The notes under the pieces are model-generated. The model searched no databases and was not told where the DNA came from. It saw only the letters and a program-made list of their open reading frames with translations. Positions 18,598 to 27,886 of a DNA stretch of 64,000 bases are shown in pieces; the stretch's first letter is position 1, and each line of letters starts with the position of its first letter. Origin of the DNA: Glycocaulis albus (GTDB taxonomy: Bacteria > Pseudomonadota > Alphaproteobacteria > Caulobacterales > Maricaulaceae); assembly GCF_014639075.1 (NCBI RefSeq), contig NZ_BMFS01000003.1, positions 1-64,000 on the forward strand, read 5' to 3'. The translations under genes were made by a program, and so were the position numbers.

Positions 18598-20295
18598 TCA
18601 GGCCTCCATCATGTCGGAATTGGATTTGCCCGGCGGCACGAGCGGCCAGACATTCTCGCGCGGATCGATGCGCACATGGCACAGCACGGGCCCGCGCGTG
18701 GACAAAAGACGCTCCACGGCGCCCGGCACATCGGCCCGGCGGTCCAGCGTGAACGCCTCGATGCCGAAGGCACGCGCCAGCTCGGCAAAGTCGGGATTGT
18801 CCCAGAGATCGACCTCGGAGAAGTTCTCCTCGTAGAACAGCTCCTGCCATTGCCGGACCATGCCGAGCTGGGCGTTGTCGATAAGGACTATTTTCAGCGG
18901 GATGCGATAGCGGCGCAGCGTCGCCAGCTCCTGGATATTCATCATGATGGAGCCATCGCCGCTGATCGTGACAACCGTGGCGTCCGGCTCGGCCAGAGCT
19001 GCGCCGATACCGGCGGGCAGGCCATAGCCCATCGTGCCCAGCCCGGCGCTGGTGAGATGTGCCTGAGGCCGCGAAAAGCGGCAATGCTGGGCCACCCACA
19101 TCTGGTGCTGGCCGACATCGCAGGTGGCGATGAAACTGTCTCCGGCGGCCGCTGAAATCTGCTTGAGCAGGGCAGGCGCGTAGACGCCCGAGCCCGGCGC
19201 GTCATAGCGGAAGGCCCAGCGCTCGGCGTTCTCGGCGCAGGTGCGCCGCCAGCCCTCGATTTCCCCGGTCTCACCGGACAGGGCTGACAGTATCGCCGAG
19301 ACATCTCCGGCCAGCGCTACATCAGCCTTGCGCAGCTTGGATATCTCCGCCGCATCGCCATCGATGTGAATGACGCGGGCATTGGCCGCAAAGCTGTCCA
19401 GCCGGCCTGTCGCGCGGTCATCAAAGCGCGCGCCCACACAGATCAGGAGATCGCAATCATTTACGGCAGTATTGGCGGCACGGGTGCCATGCATGCCCAG
19501 CATGCCGAGAAAGCCCGGCCAGTCGGTGGGCAGCGCACCAAGACCTTTGAGCGTGGCGACAGCAGGAATTCGCGAGCGCTGGAAGAAGGCGCGCAACGCG
19601 CCTTCGGCTTGGCCAAGGGCAATGCCGCCACCGAAATAGAGGACGGGGCGGCGGGCCGAAGCGATCAGGCGGTCGGCAGCGGCCAACGCCTTCGCATCGA
19701 GGGGAAACACGGCCCGCGCCGCCGTCCGGCAGGCCAACGCACGGGGGACAGTGACGTTTGCCTGCGTTACATCCTTGGGAAGATCGATCAGAACCGGGCC
19801 CGGCCTGCCCGAACGGGCAAAACGGAAGGCCTCGGCAAATATGTCGGGAATATCGGCCGCGTCACGCACCAGCCAGGAATGCTTCACGACCGGCAGGGTG
19901 ATGCCGAACGTGTCGATCTCCTGGAAGGCATCGGTACCCATCAGGGGTGAAGCGACCTGTCCGGTGATGGCTACCATCGGCACGCAATCCATGAAGGCAT
20001 TGGCCAGTCCGGTAACCAGATTTGTCGCGCCGGGCCCTGATGTGGCCAGGCACACGCCCGGCTCGCCGGTTACCCGCGCCCACGCGTCGGCGGCCAAAGC
20101 CGCCGCCTGCTCGTGGCGCACCAGAATGTGCTTCAGGCTGGACGCTGTCAGTGCGTCATAGACCGGCATGATCGCCCCGCCCGGATAGCCGAATACCCGG
20201 CGCACACCCTCGTGCTCCAGCGCGTCGATGACGAGCTGGGCGCCGGAGCGTGCGTCCGTGCGGCTATTCAGTGTGGCGGGTGAAGCGGCGGTCAT
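18598..20295 (-). CDS. ilvG: Acetolactate synthase large (catalytic) subunit
   Basis: ThDP-dependent first shared step of branched-chain amino acid synthesis: two pyruvate give acetolactate, or pyruvate plus 2-oxobutyrate gives acetohydroxybutyrate. 565 residues with the three ThDP-enzyme domains: N-terminal Pyr domain with YPGGAIMPVYDAL and the conserved catalytic Glu in LVRHEQAAALAADA, a central FAD-binding domain, and a C-terminal PP domain with the metal/ThDP motif GDGSIMMNIQELAT. It is 15 bp after ilvC and 3 bp before its small subunit. I use ilvG because of the IlvM-type partner; ilvB would be an equally valid name. Confidence 0.94.
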   Translation of the reverse strand: MTAASPATLNSRTDARSGAQLVIDALEHEGVRRVFGYPGGAIMPVYDALTASSLKHILVRHEQAAALAADAWARVTGEPGVCLATSGPGATNLVTGLANAFMDCVPMVAITGQVASPLMGTDAFQEIDTFGITLPVVKHSWLVRDAADIPDIFAEAFRFARSGRPGPVLIDLPKDVTQANVTVPRALACRTAARAVFPLDAKALAAADRLIASARRPVLYFGGGIALGQAEGALRAFFQRSRIPAVATLKGLGALPTDWPGFLGMLGMHGTRAANTAVNDCDLLICVGARFDDRATGRLDSFAANARVIHIDGDAAEISKLRKADVALAGDVSAILSALSGETGEIEGWRRTCAENAERWAFRYDAPGSGVYAPALLKQISAAAGDSFIATCDVGQHQMWVAQHCRFSRPQAHLTSAGLGTMGYGLPAGIGAALAEPDATVVTISGDGSIMMNIQELATLRRYRIPLKIVLIDNAQLGMVRQWQELFYEENFSEVDLWDNPDFAELARAFGIEAFTLDRRADVPGAVERLLSTRGPVLCHVRIDPRENVWPLVPPGKSNSDMMEA

Positions 20296-20310
20296 GATTG
20301 CAGCGTCCCC

Positions 20311-21327
20311 TCAGGCCTGGCCGGCATTCGCGCCGGGCTGAAGCCAGCCCATGCGCGCGCGCAGACGCTCGCCGGTATGCTCGATCGGCTGGTCGAGGTC
20401 CTCCCGCAGCAGGGCGGCGTAGCGCGGCTTGCCAGCCTGGTTTTCCAGCACCCAGTCGCGGGCGAAGCTGCCGGTCTGGATGTCGCGCAGCACCTCCTTC
20501 ATGCGGGCGCGTGTTTCGGCATTGATGACACGCGGACCGGAAACCAGATCGCCATATTTGGCGGTTTCCGACACGAAACTGTGCATCTTGGCCAGCCCGC
20601 CCTCATACATCAGGTCGACGATCAGCTTCAGCTCGTGCAGGCACTCGAAATAGGCCACTTCAGGCTGGTATCCGGCCTCCACCAGCGTCTCGTAACCGGC
20701 GATGACCAGCTCGCTGGCGCCGCCGCACAGAACGGCCTGCTCGCCGAACAGATCGGTCTCGGTCTCTTCAGCGAAACTGGTTTCAATGGCACCGCCCGCC
20801 GTGCCGCCATTGCCCGCGCAATAGGCAAGCGCCTTGTCGCGCGCCTTGCCAGAGGCATCCTGCCAGACTGCAAACAGGCTTGGCACGCCGGCCCCGCGCT
20901 CATATTCGCGCCGGACCAGATCACCCGGCCCCTTGGGCGCGACAAGGATGACATCAACGTCTTTTGCGGGCTGGACCTGCCCGTAATGGATGGAAAACCC
21001 GTGCGCGACCAGCAGGGCGTCGCCTGCGCTCATATTGGGCGCGATGTCTTTCGTGTAGACCTCGGCATGGGTCATGTCGGGGGTCAGGAGCGCGATGAGC
21101 GTGGCGGCCTTCGCGGCCTCGGCCGGGTTCATTACTGTAAAGCCGTCGCCTCTGGCCGTTGCCTCGGCGCGGCCACCGTCACGGGCACCGACAATCACCT
21201 CATGGCCGCTATCGCGCAAATTTCGGGCGTGGGCGCGGCCCTGACTGCCATAGCCGATAATGGCGACCGGACCCGGCCTTATCGCGGCGGGACTTGCATC
21301 ATTGTCTGTGTAGATCCGGGCTTGCAT
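20311..21327 (-). CDS. ilvC: Ketol-acid reductoisomerase
   Basis: NADPH-dependent isomerisation and reduction of acetolactate or acetohydroxybutyrate. At 338 residues it is a class I (short) enzyme. The N-terminal Rossmann motif is [17 protein letters not shown] (about 26-42). Metal ligands are expected in [14 protein letters not shown] (about 190-203), and the knotted C-terminal domain follows. It is the first structural gene of the ilv-leu operon, and its start is 34 bp after the attenuator terminator. Confidence 0.97.
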   Translation of the reverse strand: MQARIYTDNDASPAAIRPGPVAIIGYGSQGRAHARNLRDSGHEVIVGARDGGRAEATARGDGFTVMNPAEAAKAATLIALLTPDMTHAEVYTKDIAPNMSAGDALLVAHGFSIHYGQVQPAKDVDVILVAPKGPGDLVRREYERGAGVPSLFAVWQDASGKARDKALAYCAGNGGTAGGAIETSFAEETETDLFGEQAVLCGGASELVIAGYETLVEAGYQPEVAYFECLHELKLIVDLMYEGGLAKMHSFVSETAKYGDLVSGPRVINAETRARMKEVLRDIQTGSFARDWVLENQAGKPRYAALLREDLDQPIEHTGERLRARMGWLQPGANAGQA

Positions 21328-21360
21328 CGTTCGAGGTCTCCTTGGCGTGCGCTTGGCGCA

Positions 21361-21395
21361 AAAGAAAACCCCCGCTTCCGGTCGGGAGCGGGGGT
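21361..21395 (-). terminator. Attenuator terminator of the ilv-leu operon
   Basis: On the minus strand AGCGGGGG (21388-21395 complement) pairs with its inverse (21370-21377), an 8-bp GC stem extended by two inner pairs, followed by TTTTCTTTT. It lies between the Ile/Val/Leu-rich leader peptide and ilvC, the classical position for a transcription attenuator. Confidence 0.88.
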
Positions 21396-21422
21396 CTTGC
21401 GTTTCGGGTCTGGTCTTGACCG

Positions 21423-21563
21423 TCAGGCAGGGACAACCGCTCCCGGTATGGGAATGGTAAGTACGATCACAAGTACAAGCGTAATGAGCCCGGTCACGGC
21501 AATCATCCGTGTCCGGGTCTCGCGCTCTGCGCGGGCAGCCATGACGATGGCGCGGCGGCTCAT
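21423..21563 (-). CDS. ilv operon leader peptide (attenuation)
   Basis: A 46-codon reading frame just upstream of ilvC and its terminator. The first 19 residues are unremarkable; the last 27 (from the internal Met at 21506) contain [16 protein letters not shown] and GAVVPA, an extreme run of Ile, Val, Leu and Thr. Many of these codons are rare in GC-rich DNA (CTT three times, GTA twice, ATA once), so ribosome stalling would respond sharply to charged tRNA supply. GAAGGA lies about 9 bases before the ATG at 21563. The second ATG at 21506 has no clear ribosome-binding site. The peptide matches the ilvL-type leaders that control ilv operons by ribosome-mediated attenuation. Confidence 0.85.
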   Translation of the reverse strand: MSRRAIVMAARAERETRTRMIAVTGLITLVLVIVLTIPIPGAVVPA

Positions 21564-21863
21564 ACTTCTGGTTCCTTCAGCAGCCCGACCGGCTGCAAAT
21601 CGCGGCGCGAAACAGGTATGTCTCGCATCTGCAAAAACCGTGAGCCAAGCGCAGCAAAAGCGCAAGGGAAAATTTCCCCACCGATGCGTTTTTTTATTTT
21701 ATATTATATTTCATGTGCTTATGTTGCTTTTTCTGTGCGCACCCGCACGTCTTCAACCGGATTCTTAAAAAAAATGTTTGACGCCGCGCCCGGTTTGCAT
21801 CGAAGCTTGCACCACCTTAGCAGGCGCAACATAGCGTGCCGCATGGAAGACAAGGACAGGCCA
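21564..21863. promoter_or_regulatory. Divergent regulatory region of the ilv-leu and thr operons
   Basis: 300 bp without a gene, notably AT-rich at 21685-21780 compared with its surroundings. It must hold the promoters for both attenuated operons. I see a perfect odd palindrome GGGAAAATTTCCC at 21666-21678 and an A-tract at 21767-21774, but no convincing -35/-10 pair that I would assign. Confidence 0.5.
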
Positions 21864-22010
21864 ATGGGGGCGATAGCCGCCTTTTTCACGAACGCTTCTG
21901 CCGGGTTTGACACCTGTGGCAGCAGCGCTGTGCCTGCACTCCACATGACCATTACGACGACCATCATCACCACCACCGGCAGCCCCGGGGGCGGAACGGA
22001 TATGGTCTGA
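21864..22010 (+). CDS. thrL: thr operon leader peptide (ThrL-like, attenuation)
   Basis: The end of this 48-codon frame reads MTITTTIITTTGSP from the internal ATG at 21945, then GGGTDMV and stop: eight Thr and three Ile in 21 residues. That is the arrangement of the enterobacterial threonine leader, in which stalling at Thr/Ile codons prevents termination. The start at 21864 is favoured by AAGGA 7 bases upstream; the core start at 21945 has no obvious ribosome-binding site. It precedes a strong terminator and the thrA-like gene. It is separate from, and divergent to, the ilv leader. Confidence 0.85.
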   Translation: MGAIAAFFTNASAGFDTCGSSAVPALHMTITTTIITTTGSPGGGTDMV

Positions 22011-22042
22011 CGAGGCAGGCAAACCTCACCACACCAAACCGA

Positions 22043-22072
22043 CCCGCTCCCCGTCCGGCGAGCGGGTTTTTT
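22043..22072 (+). terminator. Attenuator terminator of the thr operon
   Basis: CCCGCTC (22043-22049) pairs with GAGCGGG (22060-22066), followed at once by six T. It lies 33 bp after the thr leader stop and 48 bp before the AK-HSD start. Confidence 0.88.
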
Positions 22073-22119
22073 CATGCCTTGAACCCGGCCCAACTTTCAG
22101 CACGACACAGGAAACCGCC

Positions 22120-23901
22120 ATGAAACCCCAATCGATGAAACCCGGCGCAGCGCCCCTTTGCGTGCTCAAATTCGGCAGTTCCGTGCTCGGATCGGAAACC
22201 GATTACGACGCGGCAGCGCAGGAAGTTTTCCGTCATGTCAGGCGCGGCGAGAAGGTCATTGCCGTGGTTTCAGCGCTCGCGGGAGAAACCGATGCGCTAC
22301 TCGCACAGGGCGAGCAGGTGGGTGGACGTGGATCCACGCCTCACGCCGCGATGATGGCACGGCTGGCACGGGTCGGCGAGCTGAGATCTGCCGCCCTTAT
22401 GGGTCTGGCGCTGGGCCGGATCGGCGTTCGCACCGGGGTTCTTGATCCGCATGAGATCGGTCTGGAAGCAGACGGTGATCCGATGGACGCCAATCTGTGC
22501 GCGCTCGACAGGCATGCCGTGTCAGACGTCCTTCACAGCAATGAGGCACTGGTCGTGCCGGGCTTTACGGCTGTACATGCCCGGTTTGGCGCTGTCACGC
22601 TGGGGCGTGGCGGCACCGATCTGACAGCCGTGTTCTTTGCGGCCCAATGCGGCGCCGCACGCGTGCGCCTGATCAAGGATGTCGATGGCGTATACGCACA
22701 GGATCCGGTCGAGAACCCGGATGCCGAACGCTATGCCGAACTGGATTATGATGCCGCAGCCAGGGTCAGCACCGGCCTCATCCAGCCAAAGGCGATTGCC
22801 GCGGCAAAGGCTGCCAATGTCGTTATGGAAGTGGCGGCAATGGGCTCTGGCGATGCGACGCGCATCTGCCGCGCTCCGGCCCGTAAGGCGCCCGCCCGCC
22901 CCGTCCGGCGCCTGCGGGTCGCGCTGCTGGGATGCGGCGCGGTGGGCGCCGGCGTGCTGGCCCATCTTTGTTCCCGCCCTGACCTCTTCGACATCAACCC
23001 GGTGCTGGTCCGCAACACGCTGTCGCGGCCGGGCGGGGGCGCGGTGCGCTTCACCAACGATCTGCACGCCGCGCTGGCCGGTGAGCCGGACCTGGTGGTC
23101 GAGCTGATGGGCGGCGCGGACCTGCCGGCCGATATCATGGCTAGCGCTCTCAGCCATGGCCGCCATGTGGTGACCGCCAACAAGGCGGCCATGGCGCGCC
23201 ATTATGACCGGCTCCATACCGCTGCGTGCGATGGCGGGGTCCGGCTGTCCTTCAGTGCCGCGGTTGGCGGGGGAACACCTGTTCTCGAGACTCTGGAACG
23301 GCTGGCCGCCTCCGGCGGGACAGTGCGGATTGAAGGCGTGATGAACGGAACGGCCAACTTCCTGCTCGACCGGCTCGCGGCGGGCGACCCGTTCGACGCG
23401 GCCGTGAAAGAAGCCCAGCGCCTGGGATTTGCCGAAGCGGACCCTGCAGCCGATGTGGATGGTCACGATGCGGCCGACAAATTGTCCCTGCTCATCCGGG
23501 CGGCGTTCGGCGCCGCCGTCGATCCGGCGCAGATCGCCAAGGATTCGCTGGCCGATATTGATCCTGCAGCGGTGAAGTCAGCACATGAGGAAGGCCTCGC
23601 TTTCAAGCAGATAGGCTGTTGCGAGCTCGCCGGCGATGGCAGGGTGCAGGCTGAAGTGCGCGTTCGCGCCGTGCCTGCTCACCACCCGCTGGCCGGTGCC
23701 CGTAACGAGGAAAACCGCTTCGTCCTCACCGGCGCAGACGGCAGTGAGCATGCCCTGTTTGGCAAGGGCGCCGGACGCTGGCCCACCGCTGCAGCGGTGT
23801 TCGCCGACATCATGGACATTCATCGCGGACTGTCAGAGCCTGATGCTGTGGACTTCGCTGCATCGGTACCGGCCAGAGCGCCCGCACTGCTGAGGGCCTG
23901 A
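22120..23901 (+). CDS. thrA: Bifunctional aspartate kinase/homoserine dehydrogenase lacking ACT domains
   Basis: Fusion enzyme for the first and third steps from aspartate to homoserine. Residues 14 to about 260 form an amino-acid-kinase domain: LKFGSSVLGSE (where KFGGTS is usual), a catalytic-site segment TLGRGGTDLTAVFF, and LIKDVDGVYAQDP. Residues about 268-593 form homoserine dehydrogenase (VALLGCGAVGAGV, VVTANKAAMARH, VMNGTANFLL, AEADPAADVDGHDAADKL with the catalytic-site lysine). At 593 residues it is over 200 shorter than E. coli ThrA or MetL, because the two ACT domains between the halves are missing. Allosteric feedback on the kinase is therefore doubtful. AGGAAA precedes the ATG. First gene of the thr operon, under the thr attenuator. 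Confidence 0.9.
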   Translation: MKPQSMKPGAAPLCVLKFGSSVLGSETDYDAAAQEVFRHVRRGEKVIAVVSALAGETDALLAQGEQVGGRGSTPHAAMMARLARVGELRSAALMGLALGRIGVRTGVLDPHEIGLEADGDPMDANLCALDRHAVSDVLHSNEALVVPGFTAVHARFGAVTLGRGGTDLTAVFFAAQCGAARVRLIKDVDGVYAQDPVENPDAERYAELDYDAAARVSTGLIQPKAIAAAKAANVVMEVAAMGSGDATRICRAPARKAPARPVRRLRVALLGCGAVGAGVLAHLCSRPDLFDINPVLVRNTLSRPGGGAVRFTNDLHAALAGEPDLVVELMGGADLPADIMASALSHGRHVVTANKAAMARHYDRLHTAACDGGVRLSFSAAVGGGTPVLETLERLAASGGTVRIEGVMNGTANFLLDRLAAGDPFDAAVKEAQRLGFAEADPAADVDGHDAADKLSLLIRAAFGAAVDPAQIAKDSLADIDPAAVKSAHEEGLAFKQIGCCELAGDGRVQAEVRVRAVPAHHPLAGARNEENRFVLTGADGSEHALFGKGAGRWPTAAAVFADIMDIHRGLSEPDAVDFAASVPARAPALLRA

Positions 23902-23904
23902 CCG

Positions 23905-24879
23905 ATGGGCGGCAAGGAAAGGATGCGCGCGATGACAGACATCGCAAGAGCGAGTGCGCCGGCCAGTATCGGTAATGTGGGGCCGGGTTTTGACATTCTC
24001 GGGCAGGCGTTTGACGCGTTACAGGACGTGGTCACGGCCCACCGCGAGCCAGAGCCCGGCGTGCGTCTCGGCAAGGTTTCCGGCCGGTTGACCCACCTGC
24101 CTGACACAGCGGAGCGTAACACTGCACTGGCAGCGGCAAAGGCCCTGCTGGATTCGGCTGGCGCGAAGTTCGGCGTCAGGCTGGACATCGAAAAGGGTGT
24201 GCCGCTGAGCGCGGGCATGGGCGGGTCTGCCGCGTCGGCCGTTGCCGCAGCCGTCGCCGTCAACGCGTTGCTGGACAAGCCCTGTCCTCATGAAGAGCTA
24301 TTGCTGTTCAGCCTTGAGGGAGAGCGCGTTTCCTCCGATCCGCCCCCTTGGGACAATGTCATGGCCAGCCTGCTGGGCGGTCTGGTCATCGCCGCAAGGC
24401 TGGAGGCCGGTCAGGTGCGCCGCATCCCGGCACCATCGGGTCTCGTCTCCATCATCGCCCATCCCGATGCCGAGATCGAAACCCGCGCAGCACGCGGAAT
24501 CTTGCGCCCGTCCGTCGCCATGGAAACGGTTGTGGACCATTCGCGGCGTCTGGCGGCCTTCGTCGCTGGATGTGCCGCCGACGATCATGAGCTGATCCGG
24601 GCAGGGCTGGAGGATGTGCTGGTCGAGCCCCAGCGGCGGTACCTGTTGCCAGCCCTTCCTGCTGTCAAGGCCGCCGCCCTGGAGGCCGGCGCGCTGGGAT
24701 GTTCATTCTCCGGCTCGGGACCATCCATGTTTGCCTGGTGCGCGCAAGGCGACCGGGCGGGCGTTGAAGCTGCAATGTGCGCGGCGTTTGCCGCGGAAGG
24801 ACAGCCGGCCCGCGCCTATCACGCACCGATAAATTCACGCGGTGCGAGGCTTGAGCCGGTCTCGGAGGCGGTGGGGTGA
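23905..24879 (+). CDS. thrB: Homoserine kinase (GHMP family)
   Basis: ATP-dependent phosphorylation of homoserine to O-phosphohomoserine. 324 residues with GHMP signatures: SAPASIGNVGPGFDILGQAF near the N-terminus (about 12-31), the ATP-binding loop GVPLSAGMGGSAASA near 93-107, and C-terminal LGCSFSGSGPSMFAW. It begins 4 bp after the AK-HSD stop. A second possible start is the Met at residue 10 (MTDIARASAPAS), which fits the family N-terminus better; I keep the longer form with caution. It overlaps thrC by four bases. Confidence 0.93.
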   Translation: MGGKERMRAMTDIARASAPASIGNVGPGFDILGQAFDALQDVVTAHREPEPGVRLGKVSGRLTHLPDTAERNTALAAAKALLDSAGAKFGVRLDIEKGVPLSAGMGGSAASAVAAAVAVNALLDKPCPHEELLLFSLEGERVSSDPPPWDNVMASLLGGLVIAARLEAGQVRRIPAPSGLVSIIAHPDAEIETRAARGILRPSVAMETVVDHSRRLAAFVAGCAADDHELIRAGLEDVLVEPQRRYLLPALPAVKAAALEAGALGCSFSGSGPSMFAWCAQGDRAGVEAAMCAAFAAEGQPARAYHAPINSRGARLEPVSEAVG

Positions 24880-26195
24880 AATATGTCTCCACGCGCGGTG
24901 GTCAGCCCGTCAGGCTGAGCGAGGCGATTTGCCAGGGTGGCGCGCCGGGGGGTGGCCTTTTCGTGCCGCAATCCCTGCCACGCATAGCGCCTCGCGATCT
25001 TGAAGCGGAGCTGCCGCTCGCAGACCTGGCCGTGAGGCTTCTGGAGCCGTTCTTTGCGGACGATGCGCTTGAAGCGTATCTGCCGGCACTCTGCTCGCAA
25101 GCTTTCGACTTCCCCGTGCCTCTCACAATTCCTGATCCGGCAAGGCCGGGCCTGCGCGCGCTGGAGCTGTTCCACGGGCCAACAGGCGCGTTCAAGGATT
25201 TCGGCACGCGCTTTCTCATGGGTGCGCTGGACCATCTTGCCGGGAGCGGAAATCCGTTCACGGTTCTTGTGGCAACATCCGGTGATACTGGCGGCGCGGC
25301 CGCACAGGCGGCCGAAGGCCGCAAGGGCGTGCAGCTGGCCGTTCTGTACCCGAAGGGACGGGTCTCCCCGTTTCAGGAGCATCAGCTGACCTGCTGGAAT
25401 GCGCCGGTGCGCGCCTTTCGCGTGCACGGTGATTTCGATACCTGTCAGGCGCTGGTAAAGCAGGCATTCGCCGATGATGCGCTGGTACGGCGATTCCGGC
25501 TTACCTCCGCCAATTCGATCAATATCGTGCGGCTTTTGCCGCAGATGGTCTATCTGGCCGAGGCGTCCCTGAGAGCGTGGCGCAGCAGCGGCACTATCCC
25601 TGGACTGATCATTCCAAGCGGCAATCTCGGGCACGGCCTGGCAGCGCTCTATGCCCGCGCCATCGGCCTGCCCATAGGCCCTGTCGTAATCGCAACCAAC
25701 GCCAATGCGACATTGCACGACTGGAACCGGACAGGCGTATACCGGCCGCGGCCATCGGTCGTCACGCTGGCGAACGCCATGGATATCGGCACGCCGAGCA
25801 ATTTCGAGCGCCTTGACCATCTGGCCTCAGACCAGCGCGCCATCAGTGTGGAACGTGTCGATGACGATGCCATCCGTGCCCGGATCCGGAACGATTTCGA
25901 GCGCACCGGCTATATCTGGTGTCCTCACTCCGCCATCGCTGCCGAGGCCTGGCACCGGCTGCCGGAGGCCGCTCGCGAACAACGCGTCTGGATAGCGGCA
26001 GCTACGGCGCACCCGTACAAGTTTGCTGACATCGTGGAGCCACTGATCGGACAGGCCGTGCAGCCGAGCGCGCCGCTTGCGGCGGTGATGGGCAGACCCT
26101 CGACTGTCGACGAGATGAAGGCCGGCATGGACGCCCTGACGGCGGCCCTGTCCGGGGCCTTTTTCACGCCGGCAATTCCTGAAGGAGCTGTATAA
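24876..26195 (+). CDS. thrC: Threonine synthase
   Basis: PLP enzyme converting O-phosphohomoserine to threonine. 439 residues, the class found in E. coli and yeast. It starts at a GTG that overlaps the thrB stop (GTGA). N-terminal [10 protein letters not shown] is family-typical. The PLP lysine lies in [16 protein letters not shown] (about 100-115), and the cofactor phosphate loop follows in [15 protein letters not shown]. It ends TAATG, sharing a base with the ilvD start. Confidence 0.96.
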   Translation: MKYVSTRGGQPVRLSEAICQGGAPGGGLFVPQSLPRIAPRDLEAELPLADLAVRLLEPFFADDALEAYLPALCSQAFDFPVPLTIPDPARPGLRALELFHGPTGAFKDFGTRFLMGALDHLAGSGNPFTVLVATSGDTGGAAAQAAEGRKGVQLAVLYPKGRVSPFQEHQLTCWNAPVRAFRVHGDFDTCQALVKQAFADDALVRRFRLTSANSINIVRLLPQMVYLAEASLRAWRSSGTIPGLIIPSGNLGHGLAALYARAIGLPIGPVVIATNANATLHDWNRTGVYRPRPSVVTLANAMDIGTPSNFERLDHLASDQRAISVERVDDDAIRARIRNDFERTGYIWCPHSAIAAEAWHRLPEAAREQRVWIAAATAHPYKFADIVEPLIGQAVQPSAPLAAVMGRPSTVDEMKAGMDALTAALSGAFFTPAIPEGAV

Positions 26196-27886
26196 TGGCC
26201 ATACCGGGAAAGTCACCGTCGCGAACCCTGATTGAGGGACCAAGCCGCGCTCCGGCCAGGGCCATGCTGCGGGCGGCAGGCTATGATGACGAGGCGATGG
26301 CCAAACCGATGATCGCCATTGTGAATACCTGGACCAGCGTCACGCCCTGCAACATGCATCTGAACACGCTCGCGGACCATGCGCGCGAGGGCATACTGGC
26401 GGCAGGCGGCACGCCGGTAGACTTCAACACCATCGTGGTCACTGACGGGATTGCGATGGGTACCGAGGGCATGCGCGCCAGCCTGATGAGCCGCGAGTGT
26501 GTGGCCGATTCAGCCGAACTGGCCGTACGCGGACATTGCCTGGATGCGGTGCTGTTCCTGGCCGGATGCGACAAGACGATACCGGCAGCCGCAATGGCGG
26601 CAGCCCGTCTCGATCTGCCCAGCGTCATACTCTATGGCGGGTCAATCATGCCAGGGCAGCTTCGCGGCAAACCCGTTACCATACAGGATGTGTTCGAGGC
26701 CGTCGGCGCTTGTGCGGCCGGCAGGATCAGCGAGGCGGAGCTGGGTGAAGTGGAGCGGCAGGCCTGCCCTGGAGCAGGCGCGTGCGGCGGACAGTTCACT
26801 GCCAACACCATGGCATTGGCGCTGACCTTCCTGGGCCTGTCACCGATGGGGCTGAACGATATTCCGGCTACCGACCCCAGAAAGCCGGATGCTGCGCGAC
26901 GGGCCGGAGAGCTCGTCGTCGAAGCGTTCCGTGAAGGGCGCAACGCCCGCCGCTTCGTGACACCGGCATCCTTGCGCAATGCCGCCGCGGCCGTCAGCGC
27001 AACGGCCGGATCCACCAATGCCGTCCTGCACCTGGTAGCGATTGCCCGCGAAGCCGGGCTGGACCCGTCCGCATTCGGAATCGATGCCTTCGACGCCATA
27101 TCGCGCGCCACGCCGGTAATCGCCGACCTGAAGCCGGGCGGACGTTATATGGCACCGGACATGGCGCGCGCCGGAGGCTCGCCCTTGCTTGGCCGCCGGT
27201 TGATGGAGGCCGGACTGATCACCGACACGCCGGCCATCACCGGCGACAACCTGTTTGCGCTAGTATCCGGCGCACAGGAAGCCGCCGGACAGGATGTGAT
27301 CCGCGAGGCGGGCGCTCCGCTCAAGGCGCGTGGCGGATTTGGCATCCTCTACGGCGATCTTGCGCCGGAAGGATGCGTTGCCAAGCTGGCTGGACACGAC
27401 CGGCTTGCCTTCGAAGGGCCCGCCCGCGTGTTCGACAATGAGGATGCCTGTTTCGCCGCTGTCCAGGCCGGGCAGATCGCCAAGGGGGATGTCGTCGTCA
27501 TCCGCTATGAAGGTCCGGCCGGCGGGCCGGGCATGCGTGAAATGCTGGCCGTCACGGCCGCCATCCAGGGCGCGGGGCTGGGTGATGATGTGGCATTGAT
27601 AACGGATGGCCGCTTCTCCGGCGCCACCTATGGCTTCATGGTCGGCCATGTCGCGCCGGAAGCGGCCCGTGGCGGCCCGATCGCCTTCCTTCAGGACGGT
27701 GACCGTATCCGGATAGATGTCGACGCCCAGCGCATCGACACTGACGCGGATCTGGCAGCGCGCGCACGTGCAGGATTCGCCCCGCCAGAGCCGCGCTATC
27801 GATCCGGAGCCTATGCAAAATATGCCGCGCTGGTGTCATCGGCATCCGATGGTGCAGTGACATCCTTCCCCTTTGCCAGGCCCTAA
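26195..27886 (+). CDS. ilvD: Dihydroxy-acid dehydratase
   Basis: Fe-S dehydratase for the third shared step of Ile and Val synthesis. 563 residues with expected cysteine motifs: [13 protein letters not shown] (about 43-55), [15 protein letters not shown] and [17 protein letters not shown]. Last gene of the thr operon and coupled to thrC. The rest of the ilv genes lie in the divergent operon, so Thr and Ile levels, both sensed by the Thr/Ile-rich leader, would also set IlvD supply. Its stop overlaps the stop of the convergent lycopene-cyclase-like gene by four bases. An ilvA threonine deaminase is not in the window. Confidence 0.97.
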   Translation: MAIPGKSPSRTLIEGPSRAPARAMLRAAGYDDEAMAKPMIAIVNTWTSVTPCNMHLNTLADHAREGILAAGGTPVDFNTIVVTDGIAMGTEGMRASLMSRECVADSAELAVRGHCLDAVLFLAGCDKTIPAAAMAAARLDLPSVILYGGSIMPGQLRGKPVTIQDVFEAVGACAAGRISEAELGEVERQACPGAGACGGQFTANTMALALTFLGLSPMGLNDIPATDPRKPDAARRAGELVVEAFREGRNARRFVTPASLRNAAAAVSATAGSTNAVLHLVAIAREAGLDPSAFGIDAFDAISRATPVIADLKPGGRYMAPDMARAGGSPLLGRRLMEAGLITDTPAITGDNLFALVSGAQEAAGQDVIREAGAPLKARGGFGILYGDLAPEGCVAKLAGHDRLAFEGPARVFDNEDACFAAVQAGQIAKGDVVVIRYEGPAGGPGMREMLAVTAAIQGAGLGDDVALITDGRFSGATYGFMVGHVAPEAARGGPIAFLQDGDRIRIDVDAQRIDTDADLAARARAGFAPPEPRYRSGAYAKYAALVSSASDGAVTSFPFARP

